Origin: an uncultured Lachnospiraceae bacterium
Lineage (GTDB): Bacteria > Bacillota > Clostridia > Lachnospirales > Lachnospiraceae
DNA length: 7,917 bases
Assembly: GCA_902783305.1 (NCBI GenBank)
Contig: CACZQU010000495.1
Span: 1-7,917, forward strand
Reading direction: 5' to 3'
Every line of letters starts with the position of its first letter. The stretch's first letter is position 1. Shown piece after piece: positions 1 through 7,029 of the stretch. Below the pieces are notes generated by a model. That model was not told the DNA's origin and did not search any database. It worked only from the letters and a program-made list of their open reading frames with translations. The translations under genes and the position numbers were made by a program.

Positions 1-89
1 CATGACAAATTTAGCCACGCGAAGCGGGGCGGAAAAGCGCCGACAGGCGCGAATTTGGAATGAAGGGAGTGACGGCTGAATAGTAACCT
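1..89. repeat. Intergenic repeat-like segment with three-way-junction fold
   Basis: This segment before the NFACT gene has strong potential secondary structure. Positions 6-11 pair with 52-57, enclosing hairpin 14-30 (GCC and CGC paired with GCG and GGC, one A-G mismatch, GAA loop) and hairpin 37-50 (5 bp GCGCC/GGCGC, GACA loop). It ends in GAATAGTAACCT (78-89). It shares AGCCACGCG (13-21 versus 7224-7232) and GAAYAGTAACCT (78-89 versus 7251-7262), in the same order, with the repeats downstream of leuS, which suggests membership of one dispersed repeat family. A 25-codon ORF (2-79, starting MTNLATRSG) and a second open frame ending at 63 overlap it. I think both are incidental to the repeat rather than genes. 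I recognise no named RNA family. The left end may extend beyond the window. Confidence 0.45.
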
Positions 90-133
90 GCAAATTGATG
101 CGTTTATCCTGCCAGGGAATGGAGTATAACAAA

Positions 134-1894
134 ATGGCTTTTGACGGTTTCACCACAGCGGCCCTCGTCCGTGAATTTGATACAGCCTTCCGCGGCGGAA
201 GAATCAATAAAATCGCACAGCCGGAGCCGGATGCCCTGCTGCTGACAGCCAGAGGGAAGGACGGGCAGGAAAAAATCTTTCTGTCGGCAAGCGCTTCTCT
301 TCCTCTTGCCTATATCACCCGGAAAAGCCGGGTCAGCCCTCTTACCGCGCCGAATTTCTGCATGCTTCTGCGCAAGCATATCGGTAATGCAAGGATCACC
401 GGAATTACTCAGCCGGGACTGGAGAGGGTCATTCAGTTTCATCTGGAACATGTAAACGAAATGGGGGATATCTGCACCAAAATCCTGGTTATTGAACTGA
501 TGGGAAAGCACAGCAATATCATCTTTCTGGATGATAAAGGAATGATTCTGGACAGCATAAAGCATATTTCTGCCAGCGTCAGCTCTGTCCGGGAGGTTCT
601 GCCGGGAAGAGAATATTTCATTCCCAGAACCCAGGACAAGGCAGATCCGCTCTCTGTATCGGAGCAGGATTTTGAAAGAATGGTTTTCCGGAGAAACCAG
701 ACCATCAGCAAAGCTCTTATGATGGGTCTGACCGGTGTCTCTCCGGTCATGGCAAATGAAATCTGCTTCCGGGCGAGCCTGGATCCGGATGAATACGCTC
801 CTTCCCTGGATGCGAACGCCCGTCTGCATCTGTTCCGGACATTTCTTCACCTGACAGAAGAAACCCGGGAAGGCTGTTTCACTCCCAACATTGTCTACCG
901 GGGCTCTCTTCCGGTGGAATTCGGAGTCTTTCCCTACCGGCAATACGGATCAGAATACCGGGTTCAGACCTTTTCCACGGTTTCCCTGATGCTGGAGACA
1001 TATTATTCCGCCCGTGATGAATATACACGGATAAGGCAGAAATCCTCGGATCTCAGGAGAGTGGTTCAGACCTGCCTGGAAAGGGACAGGAAAAAATACC
1101 AGCTTCAGCTGAAGCAGCTGAAGGATACGGAAAAGAAGGATAAGTACCGGATTTACGGAGAGCTTCTGAATGTATACGGGTACAATGCGCAGGAAGGAGC
1201 AAAGACTCTCCGGGCGGAAAACTATTATACGGATGAAATGATCGACATCCCTCTGGATCCTCTGCTGACAGCGGCTCAGAACGCAAAAAAATACTTCGAC
1301 AGGTACAATAAGCTCAAGCGCACCCAGGAGGCTCTGTCCGTACAGGCCGCCCAGACCGCTTCCCAGATCGGACATCTGGAATCTATCGCGGCTTCCCTGG
1401 ATATCGCCAGGGATGAAGCAGACCTCTCCCAGATCAGGCAGGAGATGGTTCAGTCCGGCTATATCAAAAAGCATTCCGACGAAAAAAAGAACGCCAAAAA
1501 CGTGAAGGTCCAGTCGAAATCCCGGCCATTTCACTATCTCTCTCAGGATGGCTATGATATCTATGTCGGGCGGAATAATTTTCAGAATGACGAGCTGACC
1601 TTCCGCTTTGCAGGGCCGGAGGACTGGTGGTTCCATGCGAAAAAAATGCCCGGCTCCCATGTCATTGTGAAAGGAAAGGATGGTCCTCTGCCAGACCGGG
1701 TCTATGAAGATGCCGGAAGACTGGCGGCATTTTATTCCAGCGGAAAGGACAACCCCAAGGTGGAAATCGATTATGTACAGCGCAAGCATCTCCGAAAGCC
1801 TTCGGGGGCAAACCCGGGGTTTGTGATTTACCATACCAACTATTCTCTGGTGGCAGAGCCGGAGCTCTCCGGACTGACAGAAGTGGATTCATAA
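134..1894 (+). CDS. rqcH: NFACT family protein (RqcH/Rqc2-like, FbpA-type)
   Basis: This 586-residue protein has the full NFACT architecture. An NFACT-N domain (about 1-190) begins with the family-typical MAFDGFTTAALVREF. It is followed by a helix-hairpin-helix region (about 195-217, MGLTGVSPVMANEI), charged coiled-coil helices (about 293-345 and 385-425) and a C-terminal NFACT-R domain (about 466-575, with GYDIYVGRNNFQND, EDWWFHAKKMPGSHV and RKPSGANPGFVIY). Family members bind obstructed 50S subunits carrying peptidyl-tRNA and, in Bacillus RqcH, recruit tRNA-Ala to add C-terminal alanine tails; some were first described as fibronectin-binding proteins. The start at 134 is chosen because the family N-terminus begins there and GGAG (121-124) lies 9 bases upstream; the in-frame TTG at 95 and ATGs at 98 and 119 lack such support. 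The 'DR' motif reads Glu97-Arg98 rather than Asp-Arg. No good sigma-A promoter is visible in 90-133. The family call is secure; the alanine-tailing role is inferred. Confidence 0.93.
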   Translation: MAFDGFTTAALVREFDTAFRGGRINKIAQPEPDALLLTARGKDGQEKIFLSASASLPLAYITRKSRVSPLTAPNFCMLLRKHIGNARITGITQPGLERVIQFHLEHVNEMGDICTKILVIELMGKHSNIIFLDDKGMILDSIKHISASVSSVREVLPGREYFIPRTQDKADPLSVSEQDFERMVFRRNQTISKALMMGLTGVSPVMANEICFRASLDPDEYAPSLDANARLHLFRTFLHLTEETREGCFTPNIVYRGSLPVEFGVFPYRQYGSEYRVQTFSTVSLMLETYYSARDEYTRIRQKSSDLRRVVQTCLERDRKKYQLQLKQLKDTEKKDKYRIYGELLNVYGYNAQEGAKTLRAENYYTDEMIDIPLDPLLTAAQNAKKYFDRYNKLKRTQEALSVQAAQTASQIGHLESIAASLDIARDEADLSQIRQEMVQSGYIKKHSDEKKNAKNVKVQSKSRPFHYLSQDGYDIYVGRNNFQNDELTFRFAGPEDWWFHAKKMPGSHVIVKGKDGPLPDRVYEDAGRLAAFYSSGKDNPKVEIDYVQRKHLRKPSGANPGFVIYHTNYSLVAEPELSGLTEVDS

Positions 1895-1913
1895 TGAGTC
1901 TGCAAACGATTCG

Positions 1914-1959
1914 GGGGGACGGCTGAGTGATTGACATGACAATCTCTCAGCCGTCCCCC
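1914..1959 (+). terminator. Long hairpin after the NFACT gene, likely terminator
   Basis: A 14-bp perfect stem (1914-1927 with 1946-1959, GGGGGACGGCTGAG and its complement) continues, after one T-T mismatch, into a further 5-bp stem (1929-1933 with 1940-1944) closed by a 6-base loop. It begins 19 bases after the NFACT stop and is followed on the + strand by a pyrimidine-rich run (GCTCTTTCTTCTTC) rather than a clean T tract. On the - strand, the direction of livF, the following bases are CGAATCG, so termination there would be weaker. The hairpin sits between convergent genes and could serve both. The GGGGACGG...CCGTCCCC ends resemble REP-like palindromes that I recall from Clostridia, so it may be a repeat recruited as a terminator. 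Confidence 0.7.
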
Positions 1960-2044
1960 TGCTCTTTCTTCTTCAGGACTGACCTTCATCCGTACGAGAA
2001 GGAAAAGGCGTTTGCCGATCACCGCGAATTGCAGCGGCTTTTCT

Positions 2045-2758
2045 TTATTTCGCCTTCCCCAGGTACGCCGCCTTCACATCCTCATTTTCAGCCAGCTCCT
2101 TCCCTGTCCCGCTCATCGTAATGGTTCCGGTTTCCATGACATAGGCATGGTGAGCGGCATGAAGAGCCATATTGGCATTCTGCTCGACCAGAAGGATGGT
2201 TTTTCCCTGTTTATTGATTTCCCGGATAATATCAAATACACCCTTGACAACGATCGGTGCCAGTCCCAGGGACGGTTCATCCATCATGATGATCTCCGGA
2301 CGGCTCATCAGAGCCCTGGCAATAGCCAGCATCTGCTGTTCTCCTCCGGACAAAGTGCCGGCCAGCTGCCAGCTTCTCTCCTTGAGCCGGGGAAACAGAT
2401 CATAGCACCAGTTGATGTCATCGTCCAGCTTGTCCTTGCGCAGATAAGCACCCATCCGGAGATTTTCCAGAACCGTCAGGTCCGCAAATACCCGCCGGCC
2501 TTCCGGAACCAGGGTGATTCCCTGGCTGACAATCTGCTCCGGTGTCTTTTGCGCGATCTCCTTCCCGTCCAGAAGAATACTGCCGTCCGATGGCCGCACC
2601 AGGCCGACGATGGAACGCAGAGTCGAACTCTTTCCCGCGCCGTTCGCTCCGATCAGGGTCACGATCTCTCCTTCCGGCACTTCAAAGCTGATCCCCTTGA
2701 CCGCTTTGATCCCGCCATAGGACACGCTCAGGTTTTTTACCTCCAGTATATTACTCAT
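2045..2758 (-). CDS. livF: Branched-chain amino-acid ABC transporter ATPase LivF
   Basis: LivF is the second cytoplasmic ATP-binding subunit of the LIV importer; it pairs with LivG and drives transport through LivH/LivM. The 237-residue protein has Walker A GANGAGKS (37-44), the LivF-type Q-loop region VPEGRRVF (84-91), the ABC signature LSGGEQQ (136-142), Walker B IIMMDEP (156-162) and the switch position in VEQNA (192-196). Gln where most ABC ATPases have His is normal for LivF. Length is typical (about 235). The ATG at 2758 is chosen over a longer in-frame start at 2785 because GGGAGGTGA lies directly upstream and the protein then starts MSNILEVKNLSVSYGG, as in the family. It overlaps the end of livG by 8 bp, indicating translational coupling. 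It is the last gene of the operon; no clear terminator in its own direction is visible before the hairpin at 1914-1959. Confidence 0.95.
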   Translation of the reverse strand: MSNILEVKNLSVSYGGIKAVKGISFEVPEGEIVTLIGANGAGKSSTLRSIVGLVRPSDGSILLDGKEIAQKTPEQIVSQGITLVPEGRRVFADLTVLENLRMGAYLRKDKLDDDINWCYDLFPRLKERSWQLAGTLSGGEQQMLAIARALMSRPEIIMMDEPSLGLAPIVVKGVFDIIREINKQGKTILLVEQNANMALHAAHHAYVMETGTITMSGTGKELAENEDVKAAYLGKAK

Positions 2759-3593
2759 CCGCGTCACCTCCCAGATATGCCTCAATCACCCGGGGATTGT
2801 TCTGAATTTCCTCCGGAAGACCGGAGGCGATCATCTTTCCAAAGTCCAGAACATAAATCCGGTCGGAAATCTCCATAACCAGATCCATATGATGCTCGAT
2901 CATGAAAATCGTCAGATCAAAATCGTCCCGGATCCTTCCGATGAACGCCGTCAGCTCCTGGGTCTCCTGAGGATTCATTCCTGCCGCCGGCTCATCCAGC
3001 AAAAGAAGGCTTGGCTTGGTGGCCAGTGCCCTGGCAATCTCGACTCTTCTCTGTTTTCCATAAGGCAGGGAATTCGCCGGTTCATTGCTGACATCCGAGA
3101 GCTCAAGGATCTCAAGAAGCCTCCCGGTTTCCTCCCTCATCTGACGTTCCTCGGCATGGTTCAGGTGCAAAGCAGCGGTAAACAGATTGCTTTTTCTGCG
3201 CAGATGCTGGGCAACCATGATATTGTCAAAGACAGACTGGCTCTTGAAAAGCCGGATATTCTGGAAGGTACGGGCAATTCCCAGCTTTGTGATCCTGTCC
3301 GGAGTCGGAGAAACACTATGCGTATATTTCCCGGCATTCTCGCCCTTATACATACTTTTCATTTTCCCCTGGGGGTAATTCTCCAGGATTCTTTCCCCAT
3401 TGAAATACACCGCGCCGTTTGTGGGGGCATACACTCCTGTAATCACATTGAAGGCGGTAGTCTTGCCCGCGCCGTTCGGGCCGATCAGGGAGACGATTTC
3501 CTTCCGGTTCACTTCGATATTGACATTATCGACAGCTACGACGCCGCCAAACTGCATCGTGACATTCTCGATTTTTAATACAGGTTCACTCAT
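2751..3593 (-). CDS. livG: Branched-chain amino-acid ABC transporter ATPase LivG
   Basis: LivG is the partner ATPase of LivF in the LIV importer and acts on the cytoplasmic face. The 280-residue protein carries Walker A GPNGAGKT (38-45), Q-loop Gln111 in ARTFQNIRLF, the LivG-type signature PYGKQRR (177-183), Walker B LLLLDEP (196-202) and the switch His in IEHHMD (232-237). All catalytic elements are intact. Between the first beta sheet and the Q-loop there is a lysine- and glycine-rich insertion of about 25 residues (about 73-98, including KSMYKGENAGKY) relative to the E. coli protein, which makes it longer than the usual 255. I believe similar insertions occur in other clostridial LivG proteins. 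The start has GGGGAGG 8 bases upstream. Its ATG overlaps the livM stop by 4 bp (ATGA), and its own end overlaps livF by 8 bp. Confidence 0.95.
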   Translation of the reverse strand: MSEPVLKIENVTMQFGGVVAVDNVNIEVNRKEIVSLIGPNGAGKTTAFNVITGVYAPTNGAVYFNGERILENYPQGKMKSMYKGENAGKYTHSVSPTPDRITKLGIARTFQNIRLFKSQSVFDNIMVAQHLRRKSNLFTAALHLNHAEERQMREETGRLLEILELSDVSNEPANSLPYGKQRRVEIARALATKPSLLLLDEPAAGMNPQETQELTAFIGRIRDDFDLTIFMIEHHMDLVMEISDRIYVLDFGKMIASGLPEEIQNNPRVIEAYLGGDADE

Positions 3594-4669
3594 CCGTCAT
3601 TCCTCCCCTCTCCGGCTTTCTTTTTCCCTCTGAAGAGCCTGCCGATCCCGGATATGGAAAATTCCCTGTCCCCCATAATCCCCTGTCTGAAGAAAAGGAC
3701 AATGACCATGATAATCACGGAAAAAACCACCTTGCGGAAACCGGAGCGCATCAGAGGCAGCGTCATTTCCCCGATTTTGTGCGTCTCATCCAGAAAACGG
3801 AGAATCCATTCGGAGCAGGCGATAAACAAAAAGGAGCTGATCACGCTGCCGGTCACAGAGCCTATGCCCCCGATGACAACGATCAGCAGGATTTCATAGG
3901 TCATGGCAGAGTTGAAGGATTTCGCCTGAACGTTGGTCTGAAACATGGCAAGAAGCGCGCCGGAAACTCCCGCAAAAAAGGAACTGACCGTAAACGCAAT
4001 TCTTTTGTGGCGGGCGAGGTTGATCCCCATGGCCTCCGCGGCGATTTCATCGTCCCGGATGGCTTTGAACGCCCGTCCATAAGTAGAATTGATGAGAAGC
4101 ACGATCAGGAAAATACACACTCCTGACACCGCGAACGGAAACAGGATGGTTTTGATGGTAGGATAATTTCTCAGCATATTGGATCCGTTCGTCAGAGGAC
4201 CCAGGGAATCCCACTGGAAAAGAGCCCTCATAATCTCCGCGAAGCCCAGCGTCGCAATCGCCAGGTAATCGCTCTTCAGCCTGAGAACCGGAAGCCCGAT
4301 CAGATAGGCAAATACAGCCGCCACCGCTCCTGCCGCGGCGATACCTACCAGAGCCGGAACCGCGAAACGGATGATTCCTCCGTTATAATACATGTAAACC
4401 ATATCTCTCTGATCGGCCGGAATCGTAAGAATGGCGTAGGTGTAAGCGCCAATCATCATAAATCCGGCCTGTCCCAGGGAAAAAAGACCGGTAAAGCCGT
4501 TGAGAAGATTCATGGAAACCGCGACAAGCGCGTAGATGGATCCCTTCTTCAGAACGGTCAGAAGCATCGCCCATTTCGACTGGGGAGAAATACTGATTTC
4601 CAGAATCCGCAGCACGCAAAGGAGCGCCGCAATCAGGATCACGCTGATGACAATATTTCTTTTTTTCAT
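3590..4669 (-). CDS. livM: Branched-chain amino-acid ABC transporter permease LivM
   Basis: LivM is one of the two membrane subunits that form the translocation path for branched-chain amino acids. The 359-residue protein is strongly hydrophobic, with about eight to ten likely membrane helices (first at about 5-23). It carries the family motifs FSLGQAGFMMIGAY (63-76) and YLAIATLGFAEI (135-146), plus the cytoplasmic coupling loop GRAFKAIRDDEIAAEAMGIN (198-217), which should contact LivG/LivF. The C-terminus is basic and cytoplasmic (RLFRGKKKAGEGR). I chose ATG at 4669 (MKKRNIV) rather than the in-frame GTG at 4678, because that GTG lies inside the AGGAGGTG ribosome site itself and the ATG is 8 bases after GGAGG. 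It follows livH by 13 bp and overlaps livG by 4 bp. Confidence 0.94.
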   Translation of the reverse strand: MKKRNIVISVILIAALLCVLRILEISISPQSKWAMLLTVLKKGSIYALVAVSMNLLNGFTGLFSLGQAGFMMIGAYTYAILTIPADQRDMVYMYYNGGIIRFAVPALVGIAAAGAVAAVFAYLIGLPVLRLKSDYLAIATLGFAEIMRALFQWDSLGPLTNGSNMLRNYPTIKTILFPFAVSGVCIFLIVLLINSTYGRAFKAIRDDEIAAEAMGINLARHKRIAFTVSSFFAGVSGALLAMFQTNVQAKSFNSAMTYEILLIVVIGGIGSVTGSVISSFLFIACSEWILRFLDETHKIGEMTLPLMRSGFRKVVFSVIIMVIVLFFRQGIMGDREFSISGIGRLFRGKKKAGEGRNDG

Positions 4670-4682
4670 GCCACGCACCTCC

Positions 4683-5585
4683 TCATACTTTGTCTGTCTG
4701 CTTCTCCCCGAAGAGCCCTGTCGGACGGAAAAGCAGAATAATGATCAGGAGGGCAAACGCAAAAGCATCCTTGAAATTGGAGATATCGAAGGATACATAT
4801 TGGTTCAGCATCATGATCATGTTTTCGCAGATACCGATAATAAACGCACCGATCACGGCGCCCGGAATCGAGCCGATCCCTCCGAAGACAGCCGCTACGA
4901 ACGCTTTCAGTCCCGGCATAGTGCCAATGGTGGGTGTAACGCCTGTATAATTCGAGAAGAAAAGAAGGCTTCCGATAGAAGCGAGAAAAGAACCGATAAT
5001 AAAGGTCATGCTGATGACGGAATTGATTTTGATCCCCATGAGCTGGGAAGTCTCAAAATCCCTGGAAGCGGCCCGCATAGCCATACCGATTTTGGTTTTC
5101 TGGATGAGAAGCACAAGAAGAATCACCAGGATCAGCGTCAGAAACGGAGTGATGACGGTCACCCGCTTGGTCGAAGCTCCGAATACCGTGATCTGGTCAG
5201 AGATCCAGGGAATGCTGGGATACTGCTGCGCCAACCCGCCGGTAATATACAGGGCAAGGTTCTGCAGCAGATAGGAAACACCGATGGCCGAGATCATGAC
5301 CGACATGCGGGGAGCCTGACGGAGAGGCTTATAAGCGACCTTCTCAATGGTAAACCCGATCAGTACAGTCAGCACGATCACCAGGGGAATCGACAGATAC
5401 ATCGGCAAAGCCGCCGAGAGATAAACCATCATCAGGCCGGCAACCATGAAAATATCACCATGCGCGAAATTGATCAAACGTAATATCCCGTAAACCATGG
5501 TATAGCCAATGGCAATCAGGGCGTACTGGCCGCCTACAGATATGCCGGCAAGAAGATATGGCAGGTTCCTGCTAAAGCCGCTCAT
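4683..5585 (-). CDS. livH: Branched-chain amino-acid ABC transporter permease LivH
   Basis: LivH is the other channel subunit, partner of LivM. The 300-residue protein has the family-typical length and opening (LLAGISVGGQYALIAIGYTM at 11-30, then VYGILRLINFAHGDIFMVAG at 31-50). About eight hydrophobic segments follow, with the coupling loop GMAMRAASRDFETSQLMGI (167-185) and the conserved FGGIGSIPGAVIGAFIIG (234-251). It ends with the common LLFRPTGLFGE tail (284-294). The ATG at 5585 is preceded by GAGGAGG with 6 bases between GGAGG and ATG. It is the first gene of the tight livHMGF block and is separated from livK by a 266-bp structured gap, so its expression may be set partly by processing or attenuation in that gap. 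Confidence 0.95.
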   Translation of the reverse strand: MSGFSRNLPYLLAGISVGGQYALIAIGYTMVYGILRLINFAHGDIFMVAGLMMVYLSAALPMYLSIPLVIVLTVLIGFTIEKVAYKPLRQAPRMSVMISAIGVSYLLQNLALYITGGLAQQYPSIPWISDQITVFGASTKRVTVITPFLTLILVILLVLLIQKTKIGMAMRAASRDFETSQLMGIKINSVISMTFIIGSFLASIGSLLFFSNYTGVTPTIGTMPGLKAFVAAVFGGIGSIPGAVIGAFIIGICENMIMMLNQYVSFDISNFKDAFAFALLIIILLFRPTGLFGEKQTDKV

Positions 5586-5607
5586 TGCATTCCTCCTCGT
5601 CTTATAA

Positions 5608-5680
5608 ACGCAGGTTACTATCTGACTGAATCTGCTGTGATGCCGGCACCGAAAAGCTGCCGACGGTATCCTGCCTGCGT
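5608..5680 (-). promoter_or_regulatory. Structured leader just upstream of livH
   Basis: In the - strand RNA, ACGCAGG (5680-5674) can pair perfectly with CCTGCGT (5614-5608). This encloses an inner hairpin in which 5658-5670 pairs with 5639-5648, with a 3-base bulge and the loop GCTTTTCGG. The closing helix ends about 15 bases before the livH ribosome site (GGAGG at 5592-5596). With the 5693-5721 hairpin this forms a folded block between livK and livH. It could protect the livK message, attenuate read-through or affect livH translation. There is no match I recognise to a known riboswitch, and no convincing promoter is visible here. Confidence 0.3.
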
Positions 5681-5692
5681 GTAAACAGTAAT

Positions 5693-5721
5693 CGAGGCGG
5701 GCTTAAAAAAGACCCGCCTCG
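5693..5721. terminator. GC-rich hairpin in the livK-livH gap
   Basis: A perfect 9-bp stem CGAGGCGGG (5693-5701) / CCCGCCTCG (5713-5721) has an 11-base loop, and CTT/AAG inside the loop can extend it. On the + strand it is followed by TTTTGT, and on the - strand by ATTACTG. The only good T tract therefore points away from the operon's direction. In the livKHMGF transcript it is better read as a partial attenuator or mRNA-stabilising hairpin behind livK, a common arrangement where binding protein must exceed permease. As a + strand terminator it would block antisense transcription into livK. The structure is clear; the role is inferred. Confidence 0.5.
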
Positions 5722-5851
5722 TTTTGTATCTCACTGAGAAAGCTCCCTGATTCCGGCGTAAATGTACCCGGAAAGGATTCTTTTCCCATATGTGATGTAA
5801 CGATTCCCTCTTCCGACGCAGGATGAAGGATCCGACAGGAAACCGGAAGGA

Positions 5852-7009
5852 TTACTGGATTCCCTGCTCTCCTACAAATTCCCATGCTCCCGTCTCGGTA
5901 TTGGCTACCTTGATAAACGCGGAATCCCTTGCGGCATCCCCGTTTTCATCAAATTCAATATGTCCGCAGACCCCGTCATAGGTCAGATCCCAGAGCGCCT
6001 CGTTGATCGCGGCCGGATCGGTGGAACCTGCAGCCTTCATCGCTTCGAGGGCGGTGAAATAAGCATCGTAGCCCATGGCCGTCACAGCAGCGACCGTGTC
6101 ATCTCCGCCGTTATTTGCCGTATTGGTGGAATCAGAATTGATAAACTCTTTCATCCCTTCGTCAAACTCAGGATTGCCGCCCTCCTGATAGAAGGTCGTG
6201 ACATAAATCTGAACATCCTTGCCCTCGGCAGCCTTGAGAATAACGTTGGAATCCCAGGTGTCACCGGCAACAAGCGGAACCTCAATCCCCTGAGCTGCCG
6301 CCTGCTCGATGATCAGAGCCGCAGCTTCCGTGGAGGTCGGAGCCATGACGACATCCGCGCCGGCATTCTTTGCGGAGGTCAGGTAAGATGTGAAATCACT
6401 GTTGCCCTCCGGGAAGGTCTCGGCAACGACTTCACCGCCGAGCGCCTTGAAGGCTTCCGTGAAATAGTGGCCCAGTCCCGCGGAATAATCATCACCCTGC
6501 TTGGTAAGGACATAGGCTTTGGACGCATCAAAATTATCCTTGGCAAAATTCGCAAGGACAGTGCCCTGGAAGGGATCCAGGAAGCAGATCCGGAAATAGT
6601 GGGTATTGCCCAGAGTCACCTGCGGATTGGTGCAGGTGACGCCGATAGCCGGAACACCACCATCCGCGAAGGTCTGGGATCCGGCGATGGAAACACCGGA
6701 GCCATAAGAGCCAAGAATCACGCTCGAGCCGTCGCTGACCAGCTTGGAAGCGGCAGAAACAGCCTTGTCATTATTGGACTCGTTATCGACAATATCCAGC
6801 TCCACATCATACTCCGTACCGTCGATCTCAACGGTAGGCTGAATGCTGTGCGCATACTGCATACCCAGCGTCTCCTGCTTGCCGCCGGCCCCGTTGTCCC
6901 CGGAAGCAGGCTCGTAGACACCAATCGTCACCGTCTCAGCAAAAGCAGGAGCTGCTGCTATCGATGCAGCAAGTGCTGCCGCCATCATCACGGAAAAAAG
7001 CTTTTTCAT
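5852..7009 (-). CDS. livK: Branched-chain amino-acid ABC transporter binding protein LivK
   Basis: This is the extracytoplasmic ligand receptor of the LIV importer (type I periplasmic-binding fold, Leu/Ile/Val-binding family). The 385-residue protein starts with a signal peptide (KK, hydrophobic core about 4-20, likely cleavage after PAFA at residue 24). The mature part shows family features: VTIGVYEPASGDNGAGG (27-43), VDNESNNDKAVSAASKLV (74-91), VILGSYGSGVSIAG (97-110), GVTCTNP (123-129), YFRICFLDPFQG (138-149) and GDDYSAGLG (172-180). No lipobox cysteine follows the signal segment, which is odd for a Gram-positive binding protein. The ATG at 7009 is chosen over the in-frame GTG at 7033 because AAGGAGG (7017-7023) sits 7 bases before it and the signal peptide then begins MKKLF. 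A strong promoter lies about 115 bases upstream. Exact ligand (Leu/Ile/Val or another amino acid) is not provable from sequence. Confidence 0.93.
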   Translation of the reverse strand: MKKLFSVMMAAALAASIAAAPAFAETVTIGVYEPASGDNGAGGKQETLGMQYAHSIQPTVEIDGTEYDVELDIVDNESNNDKAVSAASKLVSDGSSVILGSYGSGVSIAGSQTFADGGVPAIGVTCTNPQVTLGNTHYFRICFLDPFQGTVLANFAKDNFDASKAYVLTKQGDDYSAGLGHYFTEAFKALGGEVVAETFPEGNSDFTSYLTSAKNAGADVVMAPTSTEAAALIIEQAAAQGIEVPLVAGDTWDSNVILKAAEGKDVQIYVTTFYQEGGNPEFDEGMKEFINSDSTNTANNGGDDTVAAVTAMGYDAYFTALEAMKAAGSTDPAAINEALWDLTYDGVCGHIEFDENGDAARDSAFIKVANTETGAWEFVGEQGIQ

Positions 7010-7029
7010 CTCATGTCCTCCTTTTTCAG

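Noticed and set aside
2..79. 25-codon ORF starting MTNLATRSG, plus a second open frame ending at 63
   Set aside because: No ribosome site is visible, since the window begins one base before the ATG, and the segment looks like a structured repeat; I treat both frames as incidental.
95..130. Promoter for the NFACT gene (TTGATG ... TATAAC)
   Set aside because: The spacer is 24 bases, too long for sigma-A, and the -10-like box overlaps the region just before the start codon.
104..943. 279-codon - strand ORF opposite the NFACT gene
   Set aside because: Shadow of a well-supported NFACT coding frame with no motifs of its own.
2014..2050. Second + strand terminator near the livF stop (CCGC/GCGG stem followed by TTTTCTTTATTT)
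   Set aside because: Stem is only 4 bp with an 8-base loop and overlaps the end of livF; the hairpin at 1914-1959 is far stronger.
2012..2878. 288-codon + strand ORF opposite livF and livG
   Set aside because: Antisense shadow of two clear ABC ATPase genes; low-complexity, Arg/His/Pro-rich protein with no recognisable domain.
4536..5483. 315-codon + strand ORF opposite livH and livM
   Set aside because: Antisense of membrane protein genes; the His/Asp/Arg-rich translation is typical of a shadow frame.
5703..5885. 60-codon - strand ORF overlapping the end of livK
   Set aside because: Different frame from livK, no ribosome site, covers the hairpin region, and no recognisable product.
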